Source of the DNA: FEN-1297 sp964530445
GTDB taxonomy: Bacteria; Bacteroidota; Ignavibacteria; Ignavibacteriales; Ignavibacteriaceae
NCBI GenBank assembly: GCA_964530445.1
Contig: CAZHBJ010000001.1
Coordinates: 1-64,000 of the forward strand
Reading direction: 5' to 3'
DNA: 64,000 nt
Shown piece after piece: positions 27,742 to 36,233 of the stretch. Made by a program: the position numbers and the translations under genes. Within the stretch, counting starts at the first letter, position 1; the number at the start of each line of letters is the position of its first letter. The notes below the pieces were generated by a model. That model did no database searches. It had not been told where the DNA came from and was given only the letters and a program-made list of their open reading frames with translations.

Positions 27742-28758
27742 CTATTCTTCCAAAATTTCAGCCAACAAAATAGATATAATAGACTTACCTCCGGCTGAAG
27801 TAGTTTTAACGGAAAGATCCGCTTTTAGCAAAGATTGAACAATTCTATATAGGTCTTTATCTGAATATATCATTCGGGCTTTTAAATAATCTTTATAATA
27901 ATATTGATGAGTTCCCACAATTCTTGCCGCCGCCTGATCCGGTATTTTCTTTTCTTTTAGTTCATTTATTCTAATTAACCCGGTAAAATAGCGTGTAAGC
28001 ATGTAGATAATAAATGTCGGCTCCGCACCTTTTTCAAGCATTTTATAGGCGATTTTAAAAGTTTCATTTCTGTCTTTTTTAGATATGGCATTTTGAAGAT
28101 CGAAGATATTATATTCTTTTAGAGAAGTTGAAAGATCTTTAATTGAATCAAGGGTTATTTCCTTTTTATCTCCTAAAAAAACAGAAATTTTTTCCAGCTG
28201 AGCTTCAAGCATGTCCCGGTTTTCGCCTGAAATATCGGTTAAAAGCCGGGCATTATCCCTGGTAATACTTTTGCCGTTATCCCGGGCATAAGCTACAACC
28301 CAATCAATTAAATTTTCTCCTTTTAATTCTTTAGCTTCAAACAAATAATTTTTTGCAGCTAATGTTTTAAATGGTTCGGAATCAAGATTAGAAATTTTAC
28401 CGTTATGTATCAAAACGATTACAGTAAAGTCGGACGGTGAAGCTGCATACAAAGTCAAATGCTTTTTATCCCGTATTTTTTCGAATTCCTTTACAATAAT
28501 TAATTTCTTTTCCGAGCCGAAAGGGAAAGCCGATGCAAAATCCAGTATTTCGATTAAAGTTTTGTCGTCGCCGTAAAAAACTTCTTTATCAAAATCGGAA
28601 GTAATAAACGGCTGTACGGATTTATTAATTAAGGCTAAACATGAATCTATGCTGAATGTATCTTCACCAAAGAGATAATATATAGGTAGTATTTTGCCGT
28701 TATTTAAATCATCGGTTAATTGATTTATTGATGGAGCTTTAATTTTAGTCTTCGCCAT
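27742..28758 (-). CDS. holA: DNA polymerase III subunit delta HolA
   Basis: A 338-residue protein with the HolA family opening, LPIYYLFGEDTFSIDSCLALI, and the strand-rich phrase KKLIIVKEFEKI. An AAA-like N-terminal region and an all-helical C-terminal domain with FIIYMLTRYFTGLIRI follow. HolA opens the beta sliding clamp as part of the clamp loader. Its ATG lies inside the last codons of the tiny MetS-like gene (14-base overlap), so it may be translated by coupling from the transporter transcript. Confidence 0.9.
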   Translation of the reverse strand: MAKTKIKAPSINQLTDDLNNGKILPIYYLFGEDTFSIDSCLALINKSVQPFITSDFDKEVFYGDDKTLIEILDFASAFPFGSEKKLIIVKEFEKIRDKKHLTLYAASPSDFTVIVLIHNGKISNLDSEPFKTLAAKNYLFEAKELKGENLIDWVVAYARDNGKSITRDNARLLTDISGENRDMLEAQLEKISVFLGDKKEITLDSIKDLSTSLKEYNIFDLQNAISKKDRNETFKIAYKMLEKGAEPTFIIYMLTRYFTGLIRINELKEKKIPDQAAARIVGTHQYYYKDYLKARMIYSDKDLYRIVQSLLKADLSVKTTSAGGKSIISILLAEILEE

Positions 28759-28867
28759 TTTTCTCTTTTATCTTTTCGTATTTAATGGCGCGGGTAAGAA
28801 AAAATGTCATACCTCCCCATACGGTTCCGAGAACAATCAGCATTGTAATTATTGTTATAAAATTCAT
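28745..28867 (-). CDS. MetS-like small subunit of NSS transporter (40 residues)
   Basis: A 40-residue single-helix protein found by reading the gap between holA and the NSS transporter; it is short enough to be overlooked. It begins MNFITIITMLIVLGTVWGG and ends with a charged tail (KYEKIKEKNGED). Small membrane proteins with a VWGG phrase are known as MetS, the essential partner of the NSS transporter MetP in Corynebacterium. It lies 60 bases downstream of the NSS gene on the same strand, and its end overlaps the holA start. Size, helix, motif and location agree, but the partnership is inferred. Confidence 0.75.
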   Translation of the reverse strand: MNFITIITMLIVLGTVWGGMTFFLTRAIKYEKIKEKNGED

Positions 28868-28927
28868 ATTCTATTTAGTAATTAAAATAAAAATTTTCAA
28901 ATCGTTCAAACTTAAAGAATCTGTTAA

Positions 28928-30397
28928 TCAATTGTTTTCCTTAAAAGTTTGGTTTACCATAGCTTTATTCAAAAGAATAAATGTAAGTAATATAACCGCC
29001 CATTGAAAAATACATGTGCCTGCATTTGCCGTATGGAAAGGATTCCACCACTCGGGGTCCCATGATACCGAAGAAATTAACCACCAAGAAACAAGCACTA
29101 CAACCTGCACCGGGATTAAGAATCCTATTATAAAATTATACCATTTGCCGATTTTTACGTCGCTGCCGTAACCATTAATAATTTCCGTTCTAAATTTATC
29201 CACGCCGTATCGAATGATTGAGAACGATATAAAAGCACCGCTGATTATTAACCCGACACCCCAAACCCAATCCTGGTTTGTTAGAAAATTTAAATCTAGT
29301 GCAGAAGGTATTCCCAATAAAAATCCTAAAGAAGCAACCATAATTATAGCTTTACCTCTTTTAAAACCGAAATCGATTAATGTTCTTGTAGTAAGTTCAA
29401 CCATAGACATTAATGAAGTTGTGGCGGCAAAAAACAATGCAATAAAAAACAGCGATGCAAAAATTACGTTAACTATATAATGTGTGGAGATTTTGGAGAA
29501 CAGCAACGGGAGATAAATAAAAGTTAAGCCTGTATTAGCAGGACCAGCTTGTGAAATTTGCTGCATTGCATCGGAAGTGCTTAAAGCAAATACAGTAGAA
29601 AATATTGTAATGCCTGCCAGCAGAGAAACAGTATTATTTCCGAAACCAATTAAGGCGGCATTTAGGGAAATATCTTCCTTCTTTTTCATATATATTGCAT
29701 AAGTTAAAATGAGTCCCCAGCCCGCGCCTGTATCCCATGCATTCTGCGTTAATGCATTAAGCCAGACTTTATAATTTAAAATAATATCCAAATGAGGTGT
29801 GAAAAAATATTTTATCCCTTCAATAGCATTAGGCAGAGTAACGGCTCTAACGAATAGAATAATTAAAATTATTAAAAGCGAAGGGACCATAAATTTGGTT
29901 ACTTTTTCAATCCCTTTGCTCACACCCCTGTAAATAACGAAAGCAACAAGAGTCATTGCTATAAAATGATATACAAGCGGCTGATAGCTGGAAGAGAATC
30001 TTGTCCAGTATTCAAGATATTTTGTAGTGGAAAAAAGATCGCCGGTTATTGCGGAAATGAAATATTTTAAGCACCAGCCGGTAACTACAGAGTAGTAGAA
30101 CATTATTGCGGTGGATACAAAAACTATAAATGCGCCCATCCAACCGAACTGCCTGCCTGCGGTTTTTGAAATAGCACCGACAGGCCCGAACCTGGTTGAT
30201 TTACCAATCGCGAATTCGGCAATAATTAACGGAACAGACCATACGAGAAGAAAAATTACCCAGGGAATTAAAAAAGAACCGCCGCCGTTCTGCGCAACAA
30301 TTCTTGAAAAGCGCCAAATGTTCCCGGTTCCGACTGCAATACCTATTGTTGCAATTATCAGCGACCAGCGAGAAGAAAAAAACTCTTCTTGTTTCAT
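28928..30397 (-). CDS. Neurotransmitter:sodium symporter (NSS/SNF) family transporter
   Basis: A 489-residue transporter with about 12 membrane segments. The first helix carries the NSS signature GTGNIWRFSRIVAQNGGGSFL, close to the LeuT sodium and substrate site. Members co-transport amino acids with sodium; the MetS-like small gene directly downstream suggests the MetP subgroup, which imports methionine or alanine. Substrate is inference from that pairing. Confidence 0.9.
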   Translation of the reverse strand: MKQEEFFSSRWSLIIATIGIAVGTGNIWRFSRIVAQNGGGSFLIPWVIFLLVWSVPLIIAEFAIGKSTRFGPVGAISKTAGRQFGWMGAFIVFVSTAIMFYYSVVTGWCLKYFISAITGDLFSTTKYLEYWTRFSSSYQPLVYHFIAMTLVAFVIYRGVSKGIEKVTKFMVPSLLIILIILFVRAVTLPNAIEGIKYFFTPHLDIILNYKVWLNALTQNAWDTGAGWGLILTYAIYMKKKEDISLNAALIGFGNNTVSLLAGITIFSTVFALSTSDAMQQISQAGPANTGLTFIYLPLLFSKISTHYIVNVIFASLFFIALFFAATTSLMSMVELTTRTLIDFGFKRGKAIIMVASLGFLLGIPSALDLNFLTNQDWVWGVGLIISGAFISFSIIRYGVDKFRTEIINGYGSDVKIGKWYNFIIGFLIPVQVVVLVSWWLISSVSWDPEWWNPFHTANAGTCIFQWAVILLTFILLNKAMVNQTFKENN

Positions 30398-30468
30398 TTA
30401 GTTCTTATCGGTTTATTGTCGAAAGTATTTCCTATTATCCTTCTTAAAAAAAATAATTTTTATCTTAG

Positions 30469-31053
30469 TTAAGGTTTCTCAGTTTTTCTTTCTATATAAA
30501 CAGAGTCCATAACAACAGGAGTAACCGGTTTATCATTCGGTTTTGTTGTGGGAACCTTACCTATTGCCTTAACTACATCCATTCCATCGATTACTTTCCC
30601 GAAAATAGAATAGTGCATATCTAGCCAGTGGGTCGGTTCAAGTGTAATAAAAAATTGACTGCCGTTTGTATTAGGCCCTCTATTAGCCATAGCCATAACT
30701 CCTGCAGAATCAAATTTAAAATTCTCATTAAATTCATCATTAAAAGTACCACCCCAGACGCTTTCCCCGCCGGTTCCGTTTCCGTTCGGGTCACCGCCCT
30801 GTATCATAAAATTATCGATTACCCGGTGAAAGGTTAACTTATTATAATATCCTTTATCCGATAAGCCGATAAAATTTTCAACGGCTTTTGGTGCAGCTTG
30901 CGGTAAAAGCTCGCACTTAATGGTTCCCATATTGGTTTTTATCACTGCAATATAAGTTGTGTCGTTCATAGATTTTTTTTGTCCGTTTGATTTTGATTGT
31001 TTACATCCTAAAACCGTAGCAGCAAGTATTAAAATAAAAATTAAGCTTTTCAT
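30469..31053 (-). CDS. Cyclophilin-type peptidyl-prolyl isomerase, lipoprotein
   Basis: A 194-residue cyclophilin with a lipoprotein signal (MKSLIFILILAAT, lipobox VLGC). The catalytic core shows FHRVIDNFMIQGGDP, with the conserved Arg, and ANRGPNTNGSQFFITL. The lipobox places it at the periplasmic side of a membrane, where it would help fold exported proteins. It follows uppP by 8 bases on the same strand. It is probably one of several PpiA-like proteins in the genome. Confidence 0.92.
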   Translation of the reverse strand: MKSLIFILILAATVLGCKQSKSNGQKKSMNDTTYIAVIKTNMGTIKCELLPQAAPKAVENFIGLSDKGYYNKLTFHRVIDNFMIQGGDPNGNGTGGESVWGGTFNDEFNENFKFDSAGVMAMANRGPNTNGSQFFITLEPTHWLDMHYSIFGKVIDGMDVVKAIGKVPTTKPNDKPVTPVVMDSVYIERKTEKP

Positions 31054-31061
31054 AGTATCTC

Positions 31062-31910
31062 CTAAGGAAGTATAGCATGTGAAGAAAGTAAAATTAAAAT
31101 TATAATTCCTAATGCAATTCTGTAATAAACAAATATAAGTGTTGTATTTTTTCTAAGGTATTTTAACAGAAAATCAATTGATAAATAACCGAAAATAAAA
31201 GCAAAGATTGTTGAAACTATCATATTTACAGCCAATGAAGGATTAATGAATTTAAGAGATTCATACAGTTCCAATAATCCGCTGGCAAGAACAGCAGGAA
31301 TACTTAATAAAAATGAAAATCTTGCGGCAGTTTCTCTATTCATTCCGAGGAATAATCCGGCCGTAATAGTTGTTCCGGACCTGCTGGAACCCGGGATAAG
31401 AGCAAAACATTGTGCAACACCTACCCAAAAAGCGTCCCATTTTGTTATCTTATTTAAATCTTTTTTTAATTTTGCTATTTTTTCTGCAATTGCCAAAATA
31501 ATTGCCAGCCCTATTAAGCTGAAAGCAATAACGTACAAATCTTTTGTTAGAGTACCTTCTATTATTTTTTTTAACGAAATACCGATTATACCAACCGGAA
31601 TAGAACCGATAATAATCAACCAGCCTAACCTTGAATTCAATTTTTGTTCGGATAATTTTACCCTGTGTTTTACATTTTCATTTAAGAAATCGAAAATAAT
31701 TTCCCACAAGTCTTTCCAGAAATAAATTATTACTGCAATTACAGTCCCGAGTTGTATAACAGCAATAAAAGCCGTCCATTCTTCCGGATGCTGATTGGAA
31801 ATGAGGTGCATAAATTTACCGGCTAAAGTTAAATGCCCGGTGCTGCTGATTGGTAAAAATTCGGTAAGTCCCTGTATAATACCAAGTAAAATAGCTTGTA
31901 ATATGTTCAA
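31062..31910 (-). CDS. uppP: Undecaprenyl-diphosphatase UppP
   Basis: A 282-residue polytopic membrane protein. It has the two BacA/UppP signatures: QGLTEFLPISSTGHL at residues 14-28, and PGSSRSGTTITAGLFLG with the conserved Ser/Arg cluster near residues 173-190. It removes a phosphate from undecaprenyl diphosphate, recycling the lipid carrier for peptidoglycan and surface glycans. It lies between the outer-membrane protein (9 bases) and the cyclophilin gene (8 bases) in one run of minus-strand genes. Confidence 0.96.
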   Translation of the reverse strand: MNILQAILLGIIQGLTEFLPISSTGHLTLAGKFMHLISNQHPEEWTAFIAVIQLGTVIAVIIYFWKDLWEIIFDFLNENVKHRVKLSEQKLNSRLGWLIIIGSIPVGIIGISLKKIIEGTLTKDLYVIAFSLIGLAIILAIAEKIAKLKKDLNKITKWDAFWVGVAQCFALIPGSSRSGTTITAGLFLGMNRETAARFSFLLSIPAVLASGLLELYESLKFINPSLAVNMIVSTIFAFIFGYLSIDFLLKYLRKNTTLIFVYYRIALGIIILILLSSHAILP

Positions 31911-31919
31911 AAAGCCCTC

Positions 31920-32564
31920 CTAAAAAATATAAGAAACTCCAAGCCTTAAACCCGCAGATAAAGCATTGAAATTTACATTGGTATTATTAACTACAAAATA
32001 GCCGTTTCCGCTTTTAGGTTTCCCATTAAAATCGTATCTAATATCTACTCCGATATTTGCATACAGATTTCCGCTTAATAAAGTGTTTCCGTCTGCCTTA
32101 AGAAGTAATCCGAAACCTGTTGAATTATAAGTTTCCGTTGAAGGTTTGGCAGGAAGCTGCTGGACTGCACTAACAAAACGAATTCCTATTCCTCCGCCGA
32201 ATTTAAAATCGTAACCGTTTCCTCTAATGACGTAATAGTTTACAACTGTAGGCATAACAATAGAGTAATTCAATTTGTAAATTCCGCCGTACTCGTTTGT
32301 ATAATTATGTGAGTTAATAAGATAAGCAACTTCAAGTCCCAATTCATAATTATTATTTAATTGAAAACCTCCTTCGCCTGAAAAAACTATTGCACTGTTA
32401 AATGTGCCGAGCTGCTGGTTGGGCGGTGCAAAATTTTGATTTATATAATCGATTAGAGAAGGCATATTAATAAATGATATCTCCATCCCCGCTCTAACAT
32501 AATATTGTGAATAGGATGTGCTTGATATAGTAAGACAGATTATCAGGGCAGAAAGAAGCTTCAT
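31920..32564 (-). CDS. Outer-membrane beta-barrel protein (OmpA/OprF-like porin domain)
   Basis: A 214-residue protein with a signal peptide (MKLLSALIICLTISSTSYSQ) and a mature part of alternating hydrophobic strands. It ends in GVSYIF, with the terminal aromatic residue used as the barrel-insertion signal. The repeated Gly/Tyr-rich strands (YELGLEVAYLIN, DFKFGGGIGIRF) suggest an eight-stranded barrel. Its ATG overlaps the stop of the flippase-like gene by 4 bases. No specific function can be given. Confidence 0.7.
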   Translation of the reverse strand: MKLLSALIICLTISSTSYSQYYVRAGMEISFINMPSLIDYINQNFAPPNQQLGTFNSAIVFSGEGGFQLNNNYELGLEVAYLINSHNYTNEYGGIYKLNYSIVMPTVVNYYVIRGNGYDFKFGGGIGIRFVSAVQQLPAKPSTETYNSTGFGLLLKADGNTLLSGNLYANIGVDIRYDFNGKPKSGNGYFVVNNTNVNFNALSAGLRLGVSYIF

Positions 32565-33616
32565 AATTCTTCCAGTTCGGTTTCTACAACTTTAATTAGA
32601 TTATCATGATGTTTATTAAGTGCAAAGAAAAATATAAGTGCGGTGAAGATAAACAAAAAATATGAAATTACATGTGTTAATAGTGCATATGCCAAGCTAA
32701 TCGATTCACCGAATCCGAATAAAAGTACCAACGCGGCTTTTGAGAGTGCTTCATAAGAACCGATACCTCCGGGTGTGGGTATAACCACTCCAATAGCGCT
32801 TATGCTCATCAACACCCAGGCCATAGCATAAGTTACAGGCTTAATGTTTTGCATTCCCAGGGTGTAAAATCCTATATAAGCACTAAGTGCATACACTATC
32901 ATTATTAAAGCGCTTAAAAGGAAAGTATAAATATAATTTTTTGTACCTTTTAAACTGGCAAAGCCGACTGTCATCATATCAAAAATGTATGCCGCTTTAT
33001 GAGCCAGTTTTTCCGAAAATTTACCTAACATTTTTATAATAAGTTTGTAAAATTTTTCTCTAAACCTTATTAAAAAATAAATAAATACAATTACTCCGGC
33101 TATTAAAATAACTGTTATGTAAAGAGTAGATTTTAACCACGGGAATTTAAGATAAAGATCTTCGCTCCAAATTATAACGGAGACAATTACCGTAAGACCG
33201 AGAAAAATGATATCGATAATCCTTTCGAGGATTACTGTACCGAACATTGAAGACCTAGAAAGTTTTTCCCATCTGCCTAATACCACCGCTCTCGATACTT
33301 CACCCAGCCTCGGCACTACGCAACTTACACCGTATCCTACCATAACAGCACCGAATATGTTTATGATAGAAGTATCCTGCTTAACGGATTTTAGAATCAC
33401 TTTCCATCTTAAAGCTCTTAGGTAATGAGAGAACAGCATTGCTATTAACAGGACAAAAATCCAAAAAATCGAAGCGTTTGAAAGAATGGCGAATATTTTA
33501 TTTAAGTCTTCGTTATAAAATGCAATATAAAGGAAAATAACGCTCAGTATCAATGGAAGCACAAATCTAGCTGTCCTGATAAACCAGTTCTTCTTTTTAG
33601 TTTTATCTGAGGTCAA
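32561..33616 (-). CDS. Lysylphosphatidylglycerol synthase-type transmembrane (flippase-like) protein
   Basis: A 351-residue protein with about eight hydrophobic segments. It matches the UPF0104/LPG synthase TM family in its FSHYLRALRWKVILK stretch, the VGYGVSCVVPRLGEVSRA stretch and the late VIPTPGGIGSYEALSKAAL stretch. The catalytic aminoacyltransferase half of MprF is absent, so it is a stand-alone membrane unit of the kind linked to lipid flipping. It overlaps lolA by 14 bases and the outer-membrane protein gene by 4, so the three are probably co-translated. Confidence 0.85.
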   Translation of the reverse strand: MTSDKTKKKNWFIRTARFVLPLILSVIFLYIAFYNEDLNKIFAILSNASIFWIFVLLIAMLFSHYLRALRWKVILKSVKQDTSIINIFGAVMVGYGVSCVVPRLGEVSRAVVLGRWEKLSRSSMFGTVILERIIDIIFLGLTVIVSVIIWSEDLYLKFPWLKSTLYITVILIAGVIVFIYFLIRFREKFYKLIIKMLGKFSEKLAHKAAYIFDMMTVGFASLKGTKNYIYTFLLSALIMIVYALSAYIGFYTLGMQNIKPVTYAMAWVLMSISAIGVVIPTPGGIGSYEALSKAALVLLFGFGESISLAYALLTHVISYFLFIFTALIFFFALNKHHDNLIKVVETELEEL

Positions 33617-34208
33617 TAACTTTGCTCCCCTTCGGCGGTGTAAAGGTGAATAAAGAATCCGGCAGATTTGAATTCAGTTTATAATCGGAAAAGTCGATTT
33701 GGATTAAAACATCATTAAGATCTCCGATAATCATTTTTGAAATCAGATGTTTCGAATCCGTCCATATCTTAACATATTTAAAGTTCAAACCGGGCTTTTT
33801 AGGCGTAAGCATTAAAACCTTTTGATCTTTTATTTCCATCAATTCGATATTACATTCGGTTGGATATATATTAATAAAATTATTTAATGATAGAACCGAG
33901 GGATCATGTTCATCATAGCTGCTTATTATTACTTTGTTTTCGGCTTTATTATAATTCCAGTTAGTTTTCCCGTTCGAAATTATGATTGAGTTTTTTAACT
34001 CCAGTCTTAGGTTATTCTTTTTCTTAAAATAAAATTTGCCGTAAAGGTTTACATTACCGTTTGATGACTGCACAAATCCGGCGGTTATATCCTTAATCGA
34101 GTCAAATTTTTTCTGCAGTGATTCAAGAATCTGCTGTCCTTCATTCTGTGCAAAGCTTGGCAAAGCAGCAAACAAAATTATTAAAACAAAAATTAATAAT
34201 CTTTTCAT
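33603..34208 (-). CDS. lolA: Outer-membrane lipoprotein carrier protein LolA
   Basis: A 201-residue periplasmic protein with a signal peptide (MKRLLIFVLIILFAALPSFA). It has the LolA fold phrases KFDSIKDITAGFVQSS, GKFYFKKKNNLRLEL and TNWNYNKAENKVIIS, and ends in SKVIDLR. LolA shuttles lipoproteins from the LolCDE complex to the outer membrane; several lipoproteins in this window would be clients. It is the first gene of the minus-strand run that ends at holA, divergent from rimP across a 281-base spacer. Confidence 0.88.
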   Translation of the reverse strand: MKRLLIFVLIILFAALPSFAQNEGQQILESLQKKFDSIKDITAGFVQSSNGNVNLYGKFYFKKKNNLRLELKNSIIISNGKTNWNYNKAENKVIISSYDEHDPSVLSLNNFINIYPTECNIELMEIKDQKVLMLTPKKPGLNFKYVKIWTDSKHLISKMIIGDLNDVLIQIDFSDYKLNSNLPDSLFTFTPPKGSKVIDLR

Positions 34209-34460
34209 ATTGAATAATAAAGTAATAATTAGAATGCAATTTATAAAATTTGTATAATAAAGTAATATGCAAAAATAAATTGTTGTAGAATTTCAAATCA
34301 ACAATTAAGTAGTTTTTAATTGTTTCATTACTTTCTATAAATAACTTAAGAATTATTGATTTTCCGGGTAAATGGGTAATAGAATGCATTAGGTGAATGG
34401 TTATTGCATTTATTATTTCTTGCTTATTGGGTAAAATAATACTAATTTTGGTTGACTTTT

Positions 34461-34487
34461 TCGCCCTCTTGAGGGCGATTTTTATTT
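34461..34487 (+). promoter_or_regulatory. Terminator-like hairpin immediately upstream of rimP (attenuator candidate)
   Basis: TCGCCCT (34461-34467), loop CTTG, AGGGCGA (34472-34478) make a perfect 7-bp stem with a stable-type tetraloop. TTTTTATTT follows at 34479-34487. The rimP ATG is at 34490, only 11 bases past the stem, and no plus-strand gene lies upstream. It could attenuate the rimP-nusA-infB operon or block ribosome access. A TTGACT at 34452-34457 just before it may be part of a promoter, which would change the reading. Confidence 0.6.
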
Positions 34488-34489
34488 GT

Positions 34490-34945
34490 ATGAATTTATT
34501 AAACGAAAATATTAAACAGCTTGCTTCAAAAAAAGCCGAAGAAGACGGGTTCTTTTTAATCGATTGTGTAATCCGCGGCAACAACGCAAACAGAATAATC
34601 GAAGTTTTTATCGACGGAGAAAAAAATGTTTCCGCAGCAGACTGCGCAAAAGTGAGCGTAGATATTGATAAGGAGTTGGAGAATTTACCGGATTTAGGTT
34701 CTTCTTATAGACTTGATGTCTCTTCTCCGGGTATCGACAGGCCGCTGAAGTTCCTAAAACAGTATCCTAAAAATATCAATAGATTCTTTGAGGTTAATTA
34801 CAAAACTGATGATGCAGAAAAAAAGATGAAAGCTAAATTGGTTGGTATTGAAGGAAATGATTTGATATTTTTATTTAATAAAGACGAAGTAATAATTAAT
34901 TTTAATAACATAAATAAAGCTAAAGTATTAGTAAGTTTTTCCTAA
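34490..34945 (+). CDS. rimP: Ribosome maturation factor RimP
   Basis: A 151-residue protein from the ATG at 34490 (MNLLNENIKQLASKKAEEDG). A longer frame from 34397 would add 31 hydrophobic residues encoded across the hairpin and is rejected. Recognisable phrases are VFIDGEKNVSAADCAKVS and LDVSSPGIDRPLK, both typical of the RimP/YhbC family, which assists 30S subunit assembly. There is no good ribosome-binding site because the hairpin T run sits in its place. It is the first gene of the rimP-nusA-infB-rbfA-truB operon. Confidence 0.93.
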   Translation: MNLLNENIKQLASKKAEEDGFFLIDCVIRGNNANRIIEVFIDGEKNVSAADCAKVSVDIDKELENLPDLGSSYRLDVSSPGIDRPLKFLKQYPKNINRFFEVNYKTDDAEKKMKAKLVGIEGNDLIFLFNKDEVIINFNNINKAKVLVSFS

Positions 34946-34960
34946 GGGAGGAATTGTAAA

Positions 34961-36211
34961 ATGAACGTAGATATCGTTGAATCCTTTGCGCAAATGGTAA
35001 GGGAAAAAGGCGTAGATAAAGATGTATTGGCAGCTATTATTGAAGAAATCTTCGGTATGCTGGTTAGAAAAAAGTACGGAGAAGATTCGAAATATGATGT
35101 TGTGGTAAATATGGACAAGGGAGATATCGAAATATTTTTGGAAAGAGAAATTGTCGATGAAGTTGAAGATCCGAATCTGCAAATAAGCATTGAAGAAGTT
35201 AATAAACGCGGCAACGAAGACGAACTGGAAGTAGGCGACGATTTTGTTGAAAAACTTGCACTGGCATCCTTTGGTAGAAGACTGATTACTTTAGCAAAGC
35301 AAGGTCTTAATCAAAAAATTAGGGAAATTGAGAAAGATATTATTTATAACGAATATAATGAGCTGTTGGGCGAAATAGTAGTAGGCGATATTTATCAGAT
35401 AAGAAAAAATGATATTCTCGTAAATCATAATAAAAACGAACTGCTTTTACCTAGGCATGAACAAATTCCTTACGAAAGATATAAAAAGGGAGAAACAATC
35501 CGCGCAATAGTAAAAGAAGTTAAAAAAAACAGCAGCGGTCCTTTGATTATTATATCGAGATCCGATAATACGTTTTTACGAAGATTATTTGAAATTGAGA
35601 TTCCGGAAATTTACGATGGGATTATAGAAATTAAAGCTATTGCTCGAGAGCCCGGAGAAAGAGCAAAAGTTGCGGTGGAATCTCAAGATAACAGAATTGA
35701 TGCAGTTGGCGCCTGTGTGGGAATGAAAGGCGTTCGTATTCATGCAATAGTAAGAGAATTAAATAATGAAAATATTGATGTAATAAGTTATTCGGAAGAC
35801 CCTGTTACATTTATTCAAAAATCATTGGCGCCCGCAAAACTAAAAAGGATTGAAGTGGATCCGGTGATGAAAAAAGCAGTTGTTACGGCAGACAGCGACC
35901 AGGTTTCGCTAATTGTAGGCAGGAATGGTGTTAACATCCGACTTGCAATGAAGTTGACAGGTTACGATATTGAAATATTGAGAGAAGAAAAACCGTTTGA
36001 AGAATATGAAGAAGATATTGAATTGATCGATTTGAAAGAAGAACTGGGAATTGATATTTATGATTTGCTTATCAATAACCGTTACGATACGGCACTTGAA
36101 GTTTTAACTGCAGGCCCCGAAAAGTTAAAAGAAATAGAAGGTCTTGGTGAAGAAAAAATAGCCGAAATAATAGAAATTATTAAATCACAATTTGAAGAAG
36201 AAGAAGAATAG
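34961..36211 (+). CDS. nusA: Transcription termination/antitermination factor NusA
   Basis: A 416-residue protein preceded by a strong ribosome-binding site (GGGAGG, 13 bases before ATG). The order is an N-terminal RNA polymerase-binding domain (1-about 125), S1 (about 130-200), KH1/KH2 (about 200-345, with VGACVGMKGVRIHAI and VGRNGVNIRLAMKL), and a short helix-hairpin-helix tail (ELGIDIYDLL; IEGLGEEKIAEI) ending in an acidic EEEEE. It modulates pausing, termination and antitermination. Confidence 0.97.
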   Translation: MNVDIVESFAQMVREKGVDKDVLAAIIEEIFGMLVRKKYGEDSKYDVVVNMDKGDIEIFLEREIVDEVEDPNLQISIEEVNKRGNEDELEVGDDFVEKLALASFGRRLITLAKQGLNQKIREIEKDIIYNEYNELLGEIVVGDIYQIRKNDILVNHNKNELLLPRHEQIPYERYKKGETIRAIVKEVKKNSSGPLIIISRSDNTFLRRLFEIEIPEIYDGIIEIKAIAREPGERAKVAVESQDNRIDAVGACVGMKGVRIHAIVRELNNENIDVISYSEDPVTFIQKSLAPAKLKRIEVDPVMKKAVVTADSDQVSLIVGRNGVNIRLAMKLTGYDIEILREEKPFEEYEEDIELIDLKEELGIDIYDLLINNRYDTALEVLTAGPEKLKEIEGLGEEKIAEIIEIIKSQFEEEEE

Positions 36212-36233
36212 CTAAATAATAGGTATAGCAAAT

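Noticed and set aside
31246..31725. 159-codon plus-strand frame inside uppP
   Set aside because: Antisense to a clear membrane enzyme gene.
34397..34489. N-terminal extension of RimP from an upstream ATG
   Set aside because: Encoded across the hairpin, hydrophobic and unlike RimP; the ATG at 34490 begins the conserved protein.
34141..34584. 147-codon minus-strand frame across the lolA-rimP spacer
   Set aside because: Overlaps both lolA and rimP in conflicting frames and has no recognisable features.
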